A stretch of DNA of 64,000 bases from Absicoccus porci (GTDB lineage Bacteria; Bacillota_I; Bacilli_A; Erysipelotrichales; Erysipelotrichaceae): contig NZ_RJQC01000002.1 in NCBI RefSeq assembly GCF_003725415.1, forward strand, positions 530,439 through 594,438, written 5' to 3'. Below, one piece after another: positions 53,559-64,000 of the stretch. Position numbers and translations under genes: made by a program. The notes beneath the pieces are model-generated. The model had not been told where the DNA came from, did not search any database, and saw only the letters and a list, made by a program, of their open reading frames with translations. Each line of letters begins with the position of its first letter. The first letter of the stretch is position 1.

Positions 53559-55667
53559 ATGGTACGAATGTTTCGATTTATGAAGAAGAATGTGATCTGG
53601 ATATTGATCATTTTTGGCTTATTGTTAGGGCAAGCCTATTGTGATCTATCGCTTCCTTCCTATACCTCTAAGATCGTAGATACCGGTCTTCAACAAAAAG
53701 GAGTAGAAGATGCGGTTGCCGATTCCTTTCGTGTGGAAACGATGCAAAATCTTTTGTATGTTTCTACCGAAAAAAATCAAAAAACGATTGAAGATGGCTA
53801 TACCTATTCAAAGAAAAAAGACATGTATGTTGTCAAAGATTTGGATACCGAATCCCACGACCATTTGAATGATGTGTTATCCAAAGCCGAAATGATGCTT
53901 TATATTATGGAAAAACGAAATATTCCGGTTCAAATGATACCGCAAGTTCAAATGCCACAAGTACGCAAAGAAATCAACAAACGCTTAAAAGATTATCCGG
54001 ACACGATGATCACTCAAGCTGCTATCTTATTTGTGCAACAAGAATACAAAGCCCAAGGCGTAGATCTCGATCAGAAACAAAACGACTATCTATGGAATAC
54101 CGGAAAGAAAATGATTCTTATGGCTGTAGTGGCAATGATTTGTTCCATCTTGGTGGCTTTGATTGCCAGTCGAATTGCGGCTGAATTGGGAAAAGACCTA
54201 CGTAATAAGACGTATGAAACGGTATTAACGTATTCTGCTAAAGAAATGAATCAATTCTCAACGGCCAGTTTGATCACACGAAGCACCAATGATATCCAAC
54301 AAATCCAATTGGTTATGACTATGATCTTCCGTGTCGTTTTATATGCACCCATCTTAGCCATTGGTGGCATTATCAAAGTCCAACAGACAGGATCGTATTT
54401 AAGTTGGATATTGATCGTTGCGGTCGGTGTTCTATCCGTTGTGATGGTCATCTTATTTGGTGTGGTCATGCCAAAATTTAAGATCCTACAAAAATTGATT
54501 GACAGCGTGAACCTGATTTCACGAGAAATCCTAACAGGAATTCCTGTTATTCGTGCTTTCTCAGCAGAAAAGTTTGAAGAAAAACGCTTTGACAAAGCCA
54601 ATCAAGATCTAACGAAAACCAATTTATTTGTCAATCGTGCCATGTCTTGTATGATGCCTTTGATGATGTTGATCATGAATGGAATCAGTGTATTGATCGT
54701 CTACTCGGGTGCCCATGGCATCGATGCCGGAAAACTGCAAGTCGGCGATATGATGGCCTTTATTCAATATGCGATGCAAATTATCATTGCCTTCTTGATG
54801 ATCAGTACCATTGCAATCTTCTTGCCAAGAGCCAATGTTTCTGCCAATCGAATCAATGAAATTTTAGATACGAAATCATCGATTAAAGAACCCGAACATC
54901 CACAAACACCAGAAAAACAAGGCAAATTGGTTTTTGATCATGTGTCCTTTAGTTATGGCCATGCCAAAGAAAAAGTATTGGATGATATCAACTTTACGGC
55001 ACATCAAGGAGACACCATTGCCTTGATTGGTAGTACCGGATCCGGAAAATCGACATTGGTCAACTTGATTCCACGTTTCTATGACGTAACTGAAGGATCT
55101 ATATTAATGGATGATGTTGATATTCGCAATATCGATTTGAAGACTTTGCGGGATCGCATTGGTTTTGTACCGCAAAAATCCGTGTTATTTTCTGGTACAA
55201 TCGCATCGAACTTACGTTTTGGAAAAAAAGATGCCTTGGAATCGGAATTATGGGATGCCATTGATATGGCACAAGCCGAAGATTTTGTGAGTGAAAAAGA
55301 GCATGGAATGGATTCCCATATTGCTCAAGGTGGTTCCAATGTTTCCGGTGGACAGAAACAACGATTGGCCATTGCCCGCGCGATTGTGAAACATCCTGAA
55401 TTCTTAGTTTTTGATGATAGTTTTAGTGCCCTCGATTTTGCGACCGATGCACGATTGCGAAAAGCCTTAAAAGAAAAAGCTTCCGATGTTACAACGATCA
55501 TCGTTGCCCAACGTATTAGCACGATCATGCATGCCGATCAAATCTTAGTATTGGATCATGGTAAAGTGGTCGGTCAAGGTACCCATGAACAATTGATGAA
55601 AACATGTGATGTTTATCAACAAATTGCCCAATCGCAATTATCACAGGAGGAATTAGCATATGAGTGA
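53559..55667 (+). CDS. ABC exporter half-transporter with degenerate ATP site and large ectodomain
   Basis: The 702-residue protein joins a six-helix membrane domain to an ATP-binding domain: Walker A GSTGSGKST (near 490), signature VSGGQ (near 594), Walker B LVFDDSFSALD (near 616). The residue after Walker B is Asp instead of the catalytic Glu, the mark of the weak half of heterodimeric exporters such as TM287 and BmrC. Between helices 1 and 2 there is an insertion of about 145 residues (40-183) predicted to be outside the cell. It overlaps the partner gene by 8 bases. The substrate may be a drug, lipid or peptide. Confidence 0.9.
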   Translation: MVRMFRFMKKNVIWILIIFGLLLGQAYCDLSLPSYTSKIVDTGLQQKGVEDAVADSFRVETMQNLLYVSTEKNQKTIEDGYTYSKKKDMYVVKDLDTESHDHLNDVLSKAEMMLYIMEKRNIPVQMIPQVQMPQVRKEINKRLKDYPDTMITQAAILFVQQEYKAQGVDLDQKQNDYLWNTGKKMILMAVVAMICSILVALIASRIAAELGKDLRNKTYETVLTYSAKEMNQFSTASLITRSTNDIQQIQLVMTMIFRVVLYAPILAIGGIIKVQQTGSYLSWILIVAVGVLSVVMVILFGVVMPKFKILQKLIDSVNLISREILTGIPVIRAFSAEKFEEKRFDKANQDLTKTNLFVNRAMSCMMPLMMLIMNGISVLIVYSGAHGIDAGKLQVGDMMAFIQYAMQIIIAFLMISTIAIFLPRANVSANRINEILDTKSSIKEPEHPQTPEKQGKLVFDHVSFSYGHAKEKVLDDINFTAHQGDTIALIGSTGSGKSTLVNLIPRFYDVTEGSILMDDVDIRNIDLKTLRDRIGFVPQKSVLFSGTIASNLRFGKKDALESELWDAIDMAQAEDFVSEKEHGMDSHIAQGGSNVSGGQKQRLAIARAIVKHPEFLVFDDSFSALDFATDARLRKALKEKASDVTTIIVAQRISTIMHADQILVLDHGKVVGQGTHEQLMKTCDVYQQIAQSQLSQEELAYE

Positions 55668-57480
55668 TCGTCAACAAAGACGTGGTCGTGGTGGCCGTGT
55701 CGTTGAAAAACCAAAAGATTTTCGAAAATCCTTCAAAGAATTGGCATCCTATATGATGCGTTATAAATTTCGCTTGTTGATCATGGTAGCCTGTGCCATT
55801 TTAGGAACTATATTTACTATCGTTGGACCAAAAATCTTAGGACAAGCCACGACCGAGTTATTCAACGGTTTGGTTCGAAAAGTACAAGAAAAAGGCGGTA
55901 TCAACTTTGATAAGATCACGATGATTTTGGCTCGTGTCATGATCTTATATGCAGTCAGTGCCTTATTCTCCTTTATTCAAGGTATTGTGATGGCTGGTAT
56001 TGCCAATGATGTCGGCTACAACTTACGAAAAGACATTTCGACCAAGATCAATCGAATGCCCCTAAAATATTTTGAAAGTCGTCCCTATGGAGAAGTATTA
56101 TCCCGCATCACCAATGATGTGGATACTCTCCAACAAGGAATCAACCAAAGTATTACGCAGTTGATCACCAGTGTCACCACAATCATTGGTGTCATCATCA
56201 TGATGTTGTCGATCAATGGTTGGATGACATTGGCAGCTCTTTGCATCTTACCTATATCTATTGTGATCGTTGCTTTTGTGATGCATCATTCTCAACGCTA
56301 TTTCCGTGACCAACAAAGATATCTAGGTGATGTCAATGGTCAAGTGGAAGAAGTGTTTGCCGGACAAAATGTGATCAAAGCCTACAATCAAGAAGAAGAT
56401 GTCTTGCAAGTGTTTAAAGAAGCCAATGATTCTTTATATGAAAGTGCTTGGAAAAGTCAGTTCTTCTCTGGCATGATGATGCCTATGATGCAGTTTATCG
56501 GTAATGTTGGTTATGTCGTCATTGCGATATTAGGCGGTTTCTTAGTTATTCAAAATGCCATTGAAGTAGGAGATATCCAATCCTTCTTCCAATATATTCG
56601 TAACTTTACACAACCCATCCAACAGATTGCCCAAATCTTGAATATGTTGCAATCCAGTACCGCAGCCAGTGAGCGAGTATTTGAATTCTTACACGAAGAA
56701 GAAGAACCACAAACCGTGGAAAATCCAACCAATCCAACAAATTTGGATGGTCAAGTGACATTTGATCACGTACGCTTTGGTTATGATCCCAATCAAATTG
56801 TCATTCATGATTTTTCAGCGAACGTATTGAATGGTCAAAAAATAGCCATCGTGGGACCAACAGGTGCAGGTAAGACCACACTCGTAAAATTGTTGATGCG
56901 ATTCTATGATGTCAATAGCGGAAGCATTTCCATCGATGGACACGACATTCGAACCTTTGATCGTAATGGCTTACGTTCTTTATTAGGTATGGTGCTTCAA
57001 GATACCTGGTTATTCCATGGTACGATCATGGAAAACATTCGATATGGACGTTTGGATGCAACGGATGAAGAAGTCATTGCCGCTGCCAAAGCTGCTCATG
57101 CCGATGAATTTATCATGCAACAGCCCGATGGCTACCAAACCGTATTGGATGAAGAGTCTAGCAATATTTCGCAAGGACAGAAACAATTGTTGACAATTGC
57201 TCGAGCTATCTTGGCCGATCATAAGATCTTGATCTTGGATGAGGCCACTTCTAGTGTGGATACACGTACCGAAGGCTTGATTCAAAAAGCCATGGATCAT
57301 TTGATGGAAGGTCGAACCAGCTTTGTGATTGCGCATCGTTTATCGACGATCAAAGATGCCGATACAATTTTGGTCATCAATGATGGGGATATCGTGGAAC
57401 AAGGCAATCATGAAGAATTATTGAAAAAAAATGGTTTTTATGCCAAATTGTACAATAGTCAGTTTGAACAAGTTGCTTAG
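55660..57480 (+). CDS. ABC exporter half-transporter, catalytic partner
   Basis: The 606-residue protein has an N-terminal arginine/glycine-rich tail (RQQRRGRGGRV), six membrane helices and an ATP-binding domain: Walker A GPTGAGKTT (near 398), signature ISQGQ (near 502), Walker B ILILDEATSSVD (near 522) with the catalytic Glu. The signature differs from LSGGQ, which complements the degenerate Walker B of the partner: one of the two ATP sites combines consensus parts and the other lacks them. Together they form one heterodimeric efflux pump controlled by the MarR gene. AGGAGG precedes the ATG. Confidence 0.9.
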   Translation: MSDRQQRRGRGGRVVEKPKDFRKSFKELASYMMRYKFRLLIMVACAILGTIFTIVGPKILGQATTELFNGLVRKVQEKGGINFDKITMILARVMILYAVSALFSFIQGIVMAGIANDVGYNLRKDISTKINRMPLKYFESRPYGEVLSRITNDVDTLQQGINQSITQLITSVTTIIGVIIMMLSINGWMTLAALCILPISIVIVAFVMHHSQRYFRDQQRYLGDVNGQVEEVFAGQNVIKAYNQEEDVLQVFKEANDSLYESAWKSQFFSGMMMPMMQFIGNVGYVVIAILGGFLVIQNAIEVGDIQSFFQYIRNFTQPIQQIAQILNMLQSSTAASERVFEFLHEEEEPQTVENPTNPTNLDGQVTFDHVRFGYDPNQIVIHDFSANVLNGQKIAIVGPTGAGKTTLVKLLMRFYDVNSGSISIDGHDIRTFDRNGLRSLLGMVLQDTWLFHGTIMENIRYGRLDATDEEVIAAAKAAHADEFIMQQPDGYQTVLDEESSNISQGQKQLLTIARAILADHKILILDEATSSVDTRTEGLIQKAMDHLMEGRTSFVIAHRLSTIKDADTILVINDGDIVEQGNHEELLKKNGFYAKLYNSQFEQVA

Positions 57481-57513
57481 AGAGTGGAATCTTTTGATTC
57501 GCTCTCTTTTTTA
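57479..57513 (+). terminator. Terminator after the ABC exporter operon
   Basis: GAATC (57487-57491) pairs with GATTC (57496-57500), extended by AGAGAG with CTCTCT across a small bulge, followed by Ts. The stem starts in the stop codon. Confidence 0.75.
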
Positions 57514-57518
57514 ATTTT

Positions 57519-57545
57519 TTAGCACTTTTTAGTTGACGGTGCTAA
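57519..57545 (+). promoter_or_regulatory. CIRCE operator 1 of the hrcA operon
   Basis: TTAGCACTT, nine bases, then CGGTGCTAA: each half differs from the consensus at one or two inner positions. It overlaps the -35 (TTGACG, 57533-57538). Confidence 0.85.
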
Positions 57546-57560
57546 TTATTGTGATATACT
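57533..57560 (+). promoter_or_regulatory. Promoter of the hrcA-grpE-dnaK-dnaJ operon
   Basis: TTGACG (57533-57538) and TATACT (57555-57560) are 16 bases apart, with TGa directly before the -10. CIRCE sites lie on both sides. Confidence 0.8.
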
Positions 57561-57561
57561 G

Positions 57562-57588
57562 TTAGCAGACGTGGAATAAGAGTGCTAG
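57562..57588 (+). promoter_or_regulatory. CIRCE operator 2 of the hrcA operon
   Basis: TTAGCAGAC, nine bases, then GAGTGCTAG. It begins just after the -10, so HrcA bound here would cover the transcription start. Confidence 0.82.
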
Positions 57589-57602
57589 AAAGGAGTCCCT
57601 TC

Positions 57603-58623
57603 ATGGAGTTGACACAACGACAAAAAGTTATATTCAAAACCATTGTTGAAGAGTTTACTCGATGTGCAGAACCGATTGGTTCGAAGACGTTGATGGAATT
57701 ATTAGATTTTCCCGTTTCTTCAGCTACGATTCGTAATGAAATGGCAAAATTGGAAAAACTCGGATTACTAGAAAAAACGCATACTTCGAGTGGTCGAATT
57801 CCTTCACAATTGGGATATCGATACTACGTCGAGCATTTAATGGTCACGGATTTGGATACGCCAACCAAAGCATCTTTACAACAAGTCTTTTCCGAACGTC
57901 AATTTTCTTTGGATGAAGTTGTTCAGAAAAGTTGTGATGTTTTAAGTGATATGACCAATCTTACAAGTATTGTATTGGGACCGGATAGTTCGCAACAAAC
58001 CTTACAAAATGTGCAATTGATTCCCATCAATTCACGAAGTGCTGTTGCCATTATCGTAACGGATACCGGTCATATTGAAAATAAGATGTTTCAATTTGGA
58101 GAAGATGTTTCAGTCAATGACATGAAAACATGTTGTGATATCTTCAATGATCAATTGAAGGATACACCGATCAATCAGGTGGTATCCAAGATGCAAGAAA
58201 TCAAGCCATTGATGAGTGCCAAAATTGCTCGAAGTGAAGTCTTGTTTGAAGCCTTTGTGACTGCGTTTATGAAATTTGCGACAGAGAAAGTTGCCGTATC
58301 TGGTCGAAGCAATATGTTGTATCAACCGGAATTTAGCGATATTTCAAAATTGAAGCAATTGATGAAAATTTTGGAAAACAGTGATTTGTTCCAGAAATGG
58401 ACCGATCAAGAAGGAAATGTTGCCATTCATGTAGGTGAACGAAATGAAGTCTTACAAATTGGTGATGTTTCTGTGATATCAACCAAATTTCATGTGAAGA
58501 ATGACGAAGAAGGGCAACTGATGGTCGTTGGACCGAACCGGATGCAATATTCGAAAGTAGTTGCACTAATGGATTATATGAGTGATGTAATTGAAGATGT
58601 GTTTACGGAAGGAGGCTCGTCCG

Positions 58624-58652
<29 letters not shown>
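57603..58652 (+). CDS. hrcA: Heat-inducible transcription repressor HrcA
   Basis: HrcA binds CIRCE and, assisted by GroEL, represses class I heat-shock genes. The 349-residue protein has the N-terminal winged helix (TQRQKVIFKTIVEEF, SSATIRNEMAKLEKLG) and a C-terminal GAF-like/dimerisation part. The start at 57603 follows AAAGGAG; a GTG seven codons upstream lies in CIRCE 2. grpE starts inside its 3' end. Three candidate CIRCE sites are in this window. Confidence 0.96.
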
Positions 58653-61043
<2,391 letters not shown>

Positions 61044-61050
61044 TTTTTCA

Positions 61051-61074
61051 AGAGTTCCACATTTGTGGAACTCT
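61051..61074 (+). other. Stem-loop between dnaK and dnaJ
   Basis: AGAGTTCCAC (61051-61060) pairs perfectly with GTGGAACTCT (61065-61074) around ATTT. No T run follows, so it is not a terminator. It may protect the dnaK 3' end or reduce dnaJ expression after mRNA cleavage. Confidence 0.7.
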
Positions 61075-61104
61075 ATGCGTCTAGAAAGAAAGGGATGATG
61101 TCTC

Positions 61105-62226
61105 ATGGCAGATGAAAAAAGAGACTATTATGAAGTGCTCGGCGTTTCGAGAGATGCAACACCGGATCAAATAAAAAAGGCCTATCGAAAATTGGCTATG
61201 AAATATCATCCGGATGTGAATAAAGCGCCTGATGCGGAAGAAAAATTCAAGGAAATCAATGAAGCCTATGAAGTCTTAAGTGATGAAAAGAAGCGTGCGC
61301 AATATGATCAATTTGGTCATGCTGGTGTGGATGGTCAATTTGGTCAAGGAGGATTCTCTGGCGGTTATGCTGATTTTGGCGATCTAAATGATATTTTTGG
61401 CTCCTTCTTTGGTAGTGGATTTGGCGGATTTGGTCAATCATCACGTCGTCAAGCCAATACACCACGTCAAGGAAATGATCGTGTCATGCAGATGAGCATT
61501 GATTTTATGGATGCTGTCTTTGGCAAGACCGAAACCATTTCGCTCGAAGTGGATGAGCCTTGTAGTCATTGTCATGGAACAGGTGCCGAAAATCCTTCGG
61601 ATGTACAAACATGTCCTCATTGTCATGGTACTGGATATGTCATGACCCAACAAAGAAGTATGTTTGGTGTGATCCAGCAACAAACGGTTTGTCCAGAATG
61701 TCATGGAACGGGTAAGAAAGTGACACATGCTTGCCATCAATGCCATGGTAAGGGCTATGAACATAAACGTCAAAAATTGGATATCAAGATTCCACAAGGT
61801 ATTCAATCCGGTCAACAAATTCGTATTGCCGGTAAAGGAGAACGTGGCGTAAATGGTGGTCCAAATGGTGATTTATACATTGAGATCCATGTGAAACCAC
61901 ATTCGACATTTAAACGTCAAGGCGATGATATTTATATCACCGTACCTGTGAGTGCGATTGATGTAACCATTGGTACCAAGATCCAAGTACCAACTGTTTA
62001 TGGAGATGTTGAATTAAAGATTCCAGAAGGCACCCAACCAAATACAAAATTCCGTTTAAAAGGAAAAGGTGTAAAATCTCGTCGTGGCAGTACGGGCGAT
62101 GAATATGTCGAAGTCAAAGTGGAAATTCCTAAGCGTGTTTCAAAAAGAGATCGCGAATTGTATGAAAAGATTCGTGATGGACAGTCGGAATCTCCGTTTG
62201 AACGTTTTAAACGTGCTTTTAAGTAA
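61105..62226 (+). CDS. dnaJ: Chaperone DnaJ (Hsp40)
   Basis: DnaJ delivers substrates to DnaK and stimulates its ATPase. The 373-residue type I protein has the J domain with HPD (about 3-67, YHPDVNK), a Gly/Phe-rich linker (about 70-115), four CxxCxGxG zinc repeats ([32 protein letters not shown]) and the C-terminal peptide-binding domain. AAAGGGATGATG precedes the ATG. It is the last gene of the operon. Confidence 0.97.
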   Translation: MADEKRDYYEVLGVSRDATPDQIKKAYRKLAMKYHPDVNKAPDAEEKFKEINEAYEVLSDEKKRAQYDQFGHAGVDGQFGQGGFSGGYADFGDLNDIFGSFFGSGFGGFGQSSRRQANTPRQGNDRVMQMSIDFMDAVFGKTETISLEVDEPCSHCHGTGAENPSDVQTCPHCHGTGYVMTQQRSMFGVIQQQTVCPECHGTGKKVTHACHQCHGKGYEHKRQKLDIKIPQGIQSGQQIRIAGKGERGVNGGPNGDLYIEIHVKPHSTFKRQGDDIYITVPVSAIDVTIGTKIQVPTVYGDVELKIPEGTQPNTKFRLKGKGVKSRRGSTGDEYVEVKVEIPKRVSKRDRELYEKIRDGQSESPFERFKRAFK

Positions 62227-62253
62227 GAACAGTGTTCAAACTGTTCTTTTTTT
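62225..62253 (+). terminator. Terminator of the hrcA operon
   Basis: AAGAACAGT (62225-62233) pairs with ACTGTTCTT (62240-62248), followed by Ts. Confidence 0.88.
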
Positions 62254-62299
62254 AAATTCGTTGTAGAATAGTACTAAGCCACAAAAAGGAGTCAAAATT

Positions 62300-63286
62300 A
62301 TGCCAATTAATATTCCAAATGAATTACCCGCAAAGGAAATATTGGAAAGTGAAAAGATATTTGCGATTGATGATGAAAATGCCCGTCGTCAACGAATTCG
62401 TCCTTTGCGTGTAGTGATTTTAAATTTAATGCCTAAAAAAATTGAAACGGAAACCCAAATTTTGCGACTCTTAAGTAAGTCGCCTTTACAGTTGGATATT
62501 GATTTGATGAAAGTTTCCAGTCACGAATCCAAAAACACGAGTAAAGATCATTTGGTGAAATTTTATGAAAACTGGGATCAACTAAAAGAAAATTTTTATG
62601 ATTGTATGATCATTACAGGAGCTCCCGTTGAGGAAATGCCTTTTGAAGAAGTGGATTATTGGGAAGAATTGACCCATATCTTTGATTGGACCAAGACCCA
62701 TGTGCTTTCCACTATGCATATTTGTTGGGGTGCCCAAGCAGGATTGTATTATCATTACGGTATTCATAAATACCAATTAAAAGAAAAGCTATTTGGGATC
62801 TTTCCACATGAATTGTGTGATGAATATGATTTCTTGACCAATGGGTTTGATGAGATCCATAATGTTCCGCATTCACGTCATACGAAAATTGATGAGAACG
62901 AACTAGCTAAAGAAGATCGTTTGGTTGTATTATCTCGATCCAAAAAAGCAGGTTCCACGATCATTGTGACAAAAGGATATCGTCAAGTCTTTGTGATGGG
63001 TCATTTTGAATATGGTGTAGAAACCCTAGCCCAAGAATATTTCCGGGATGTCAATGCCGGAAAACCAATTCATGTTCCTGAAAATTATTTTCCGAACGAT
63101 GATCCGCATCAAAGACCCATCTTAACATGGCGATCGCATGCGAACTTGTTGTATCGAAATTGGTTGAATTATGTCTATCAAACAACGCCATATCACATTG
63201 AAAAGATCAAAAAAGTGCCTTTGTATCAAGGATTCAGAGAAGATCATGGCTATGCACAAGCATTCCGAAAGGAAGATGACGAATGA
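62300..63286 (+). CDS. metA: Homoserine O-acyltransferase MetA, predicted acetyl-specific
   Basis: MetA acylates homoserine, the first step of methionine synthesis. The 328-residue protein has the catalytic cysteine in HICWGAQAG (C142), the conserved MPINIPNELPA start, RPLRVVILNLMPKK and TGAPVEEMPFEEVDYW. At position 111 there is Glu; in characterised MetA proteins Glu here goes with acetyl-CoA use and Gly with succinyl-CoA, so this enzyme is predicted to make O-acetylhomoserine. It is slightly longer than the usual 300-310 residues. AAAGGAG precedes the ATG; the patatin-like gene overlaps its end (ATGA). No S-box or methionine T-box is visible upstream. Confidence 0.93.
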   Translation: MPINIPNELPAKEILESEKIFAIDDENARRQRIRPLRVVILNLMPKKIETETQILRLLSKSPLQLDIDLMKVSSHESKNTSKDHLVKFYENWDQLKENFYDCMIITGAPVEEMPFEEVDYWEELTHIFDWTKTHVLSTMHICWGAQAGLYYHYGIHKYQLKEKLFGIFPHELCDEYDFLTNGFDEIHNVPHSRHTKIDENELAKEDRLVVLSRSKKAGSTIIVTKGYRQVFVMGHFEYGVETLAQEYFRDVNAGKPIHVPENYFPNDDPHQRPILTWRSHANLLYRNWLNYVYQTTPYHIEKIKKVPLYQGFREDHGYAQAFRKEDDE

Positions 63287-64000
63287 AAACAGGATTAGTT
63301 CTGGAAGGCGGTGCCATGCGTGGCATGTTTACAGCCGGGGTGTTGGATGTCTGGATGGAAAATGGCATTATCTTCGATGGTGCCATTGCTGTTTCAGCTG
63401 GGGCAACGTTTGGCTGTAATCTCAAATCTCATCAACCATATCGAGTTTTGCGATACAATAAAAAATACTGTCAAGATTGGCGGTATTGCAGTTTTCGTTC
63501 CTTATTTTTGACAGGAGATCTATATGGTGCTGAATTTGATTATGATCGATTGCCTAAAAAATTAGATGTATTTGATACAACGACGTTTAAACAAGATCCG
63601 ATGGACTTTTATGTGGTCGCAACCGACGCAAAGACAGGAGATCCGTTATATCATCTTTGTGTCGATGGCAAGGACAATGATTTGACTTGGATTCGTGGTT
63701 CGGCCTCTATTCCTGTATTTGCTCGTCCTGTTCATGTGGATGGCTATACAATTTATGATGGTGGCGTGGCCGATCCGATTCCCTATAAGAAGATGTTTTC
63801 TTTGGGATATAAGAAACAAGTAGTTTTGTTGACACAACCGGCTTCTTATCGTAAACAACCGCAAAAGAATATGAATGCATTGCGTGTCTTATTGAAACGA
63901 TATCCTGAAGTGATTAAAGATTTAGAGCATCGGCATACATCGTATAATGCGACATTGGATGCAATCCAGGTGTTAGAGGAACAAAAAAAGCTCTTTGTGA
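63283..64000 (+). CDS. Patatin-like phospholipase, 3' end outside window
   Basis: The frame stays open from the ATG at 63283, which overlaps the metA stop (ATGA), to the window end (239 codons). The product starts KTGLVLEGGAMRGMFTAG (oxyanion loop), has the nucleophile elbow AVSAGA, and the DGG (YDGGVADPIP) of the Ser-Asp dyad, as in bacterial patatins of the YjjU/RssA type. It probably hydrolyses lipid acyl esters; the substrate is unknown. A functional link to metA is not obvious. Confidence 0.88.
   Translation, partial: MKTGLVLEGGAMRGMFTAGVLDVWMENGIIFDGAIAVSAGATFGCNLKSHQPYRVLRYNKKYCQDWRYCSFRSLFLTGDLYGAEFDYDRLPKKLDVFDTTTFKQDPMDFYVVATDAKTGDPLYHLCVDGKDNDLTWIRGSASIPVFARPVHVDGYTIYDGGVADPIPYKKMFSLGYKKQVVLLTQPASYRKQPQKNMNALRVLLKRYPEVIKDLEHRHTSYNATLDAIQVLEEQKKLFV

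Overview
The window is ordinary chromosomal DNA of a low-GC, Gram-positive (monoderm), anaerobic bacterium. The HPr kinase, the hrcA-grpE-dnaK-dnaJ order with CIRCE sites, the T-box leader, the YaaQ-type c-di-AMP receptor, the PerR/reverse-rubrerythrin pair, the glycyl radical enzyme and the CnaB-type surface proteins all fit a gut Firmicute. An Erysipelotrichia-like lineage is my best guess, from overall gene content only. I see no phage, insertion sequence, CRISPR array or plasmid genes. The accessory elements are single genes, surface proteins and two decayed genes.

Layout. 1-7.1 kb: start of a minus-strand gene, then ruvA-ruvB, uvrA-hprK and a fused lgt-ppaX-like gene. 7.2-11.4 kb: trxB, the c-di-AMP receptor gene darA, and purD-fhs. 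11.5-13 kb: tRNA-Leu and a lone gene of unknown function. 13.1-16.2 kb: deoC with a glycyl radical enzyme gene. 16.3-20.4 kb: secreted nuclease, small lipoprotein, degenerate alpha/beta hydrolase, trxA and a CnaB surface protein. 20.5-24.5 kb: a DUF4186-like gene, ftsH with a CIRCE operator, and sstT. 24.5-31.1 kb: aromatic amino acid cluster (aroB-aroC-aroA-tyrA on minus, divergent from pheA and an aminotransferase). 31.2-33.2 kb: T-box leader and a CstA-type transporter. 33.3-37.1 kb: gldA, an unknown gene, a LURP-one-related pseudogene, and an alanine/glycine:Na+ symporter behind a tandem glycine riboswitch. 37.3-42.5 kb: antiporter, then ppsA, a CcpN-like regulator and ppsR. 42.5-47.3 kb: tRNA-Ser, a CDF exporter, an esterase, nhaC, perR and reverse rubrerythrin. 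47.4-51.1 kb: a wrecked CnaB surface gene next to an intact beta-helix/CnaB adhesin. 51.1-57.5 kb: ECF sigma/anti-sigma pair, pgeF, and a MarR-ABC-ABC efflux operon. 57.5-62.2 kb: the hrcA heat-shock operon. 62.3-64 kb: metA and a patatin-like gene that runs off the end.

How the parts fit. HrcA, encoded at 57.6 kb, probably controls its own operon through two CIRCE sites and also ftsH through a third at 23.06 kb. PerR probably controls itself and reverse rubrerythrin through a 7-1-7 box. The CcpN-like regulator probably acts on the repeated AGTATATACT sites before ppsA, while PpsR adjusts PpsA activity after translation. HPr kinase is followed by a single protein joining Lgt with a PpaX-like phosphatase. 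The glycine riboswitch layout predicts that the symporter is switched off by glycine.

The most unusual pattern is six genes whose ATG lies 6-9 bases after a good -10 box with no Shine-Dalgarno sequence, which suggests leaderless transcripts. Other points of note are the deoC-glycyl radical enzyme operon with no activase beside it, the Lgt-PpaX fusion, and the uncharacterised 393-residue protein next to tRNA-Leu. I found no clearly new multi-gene system.
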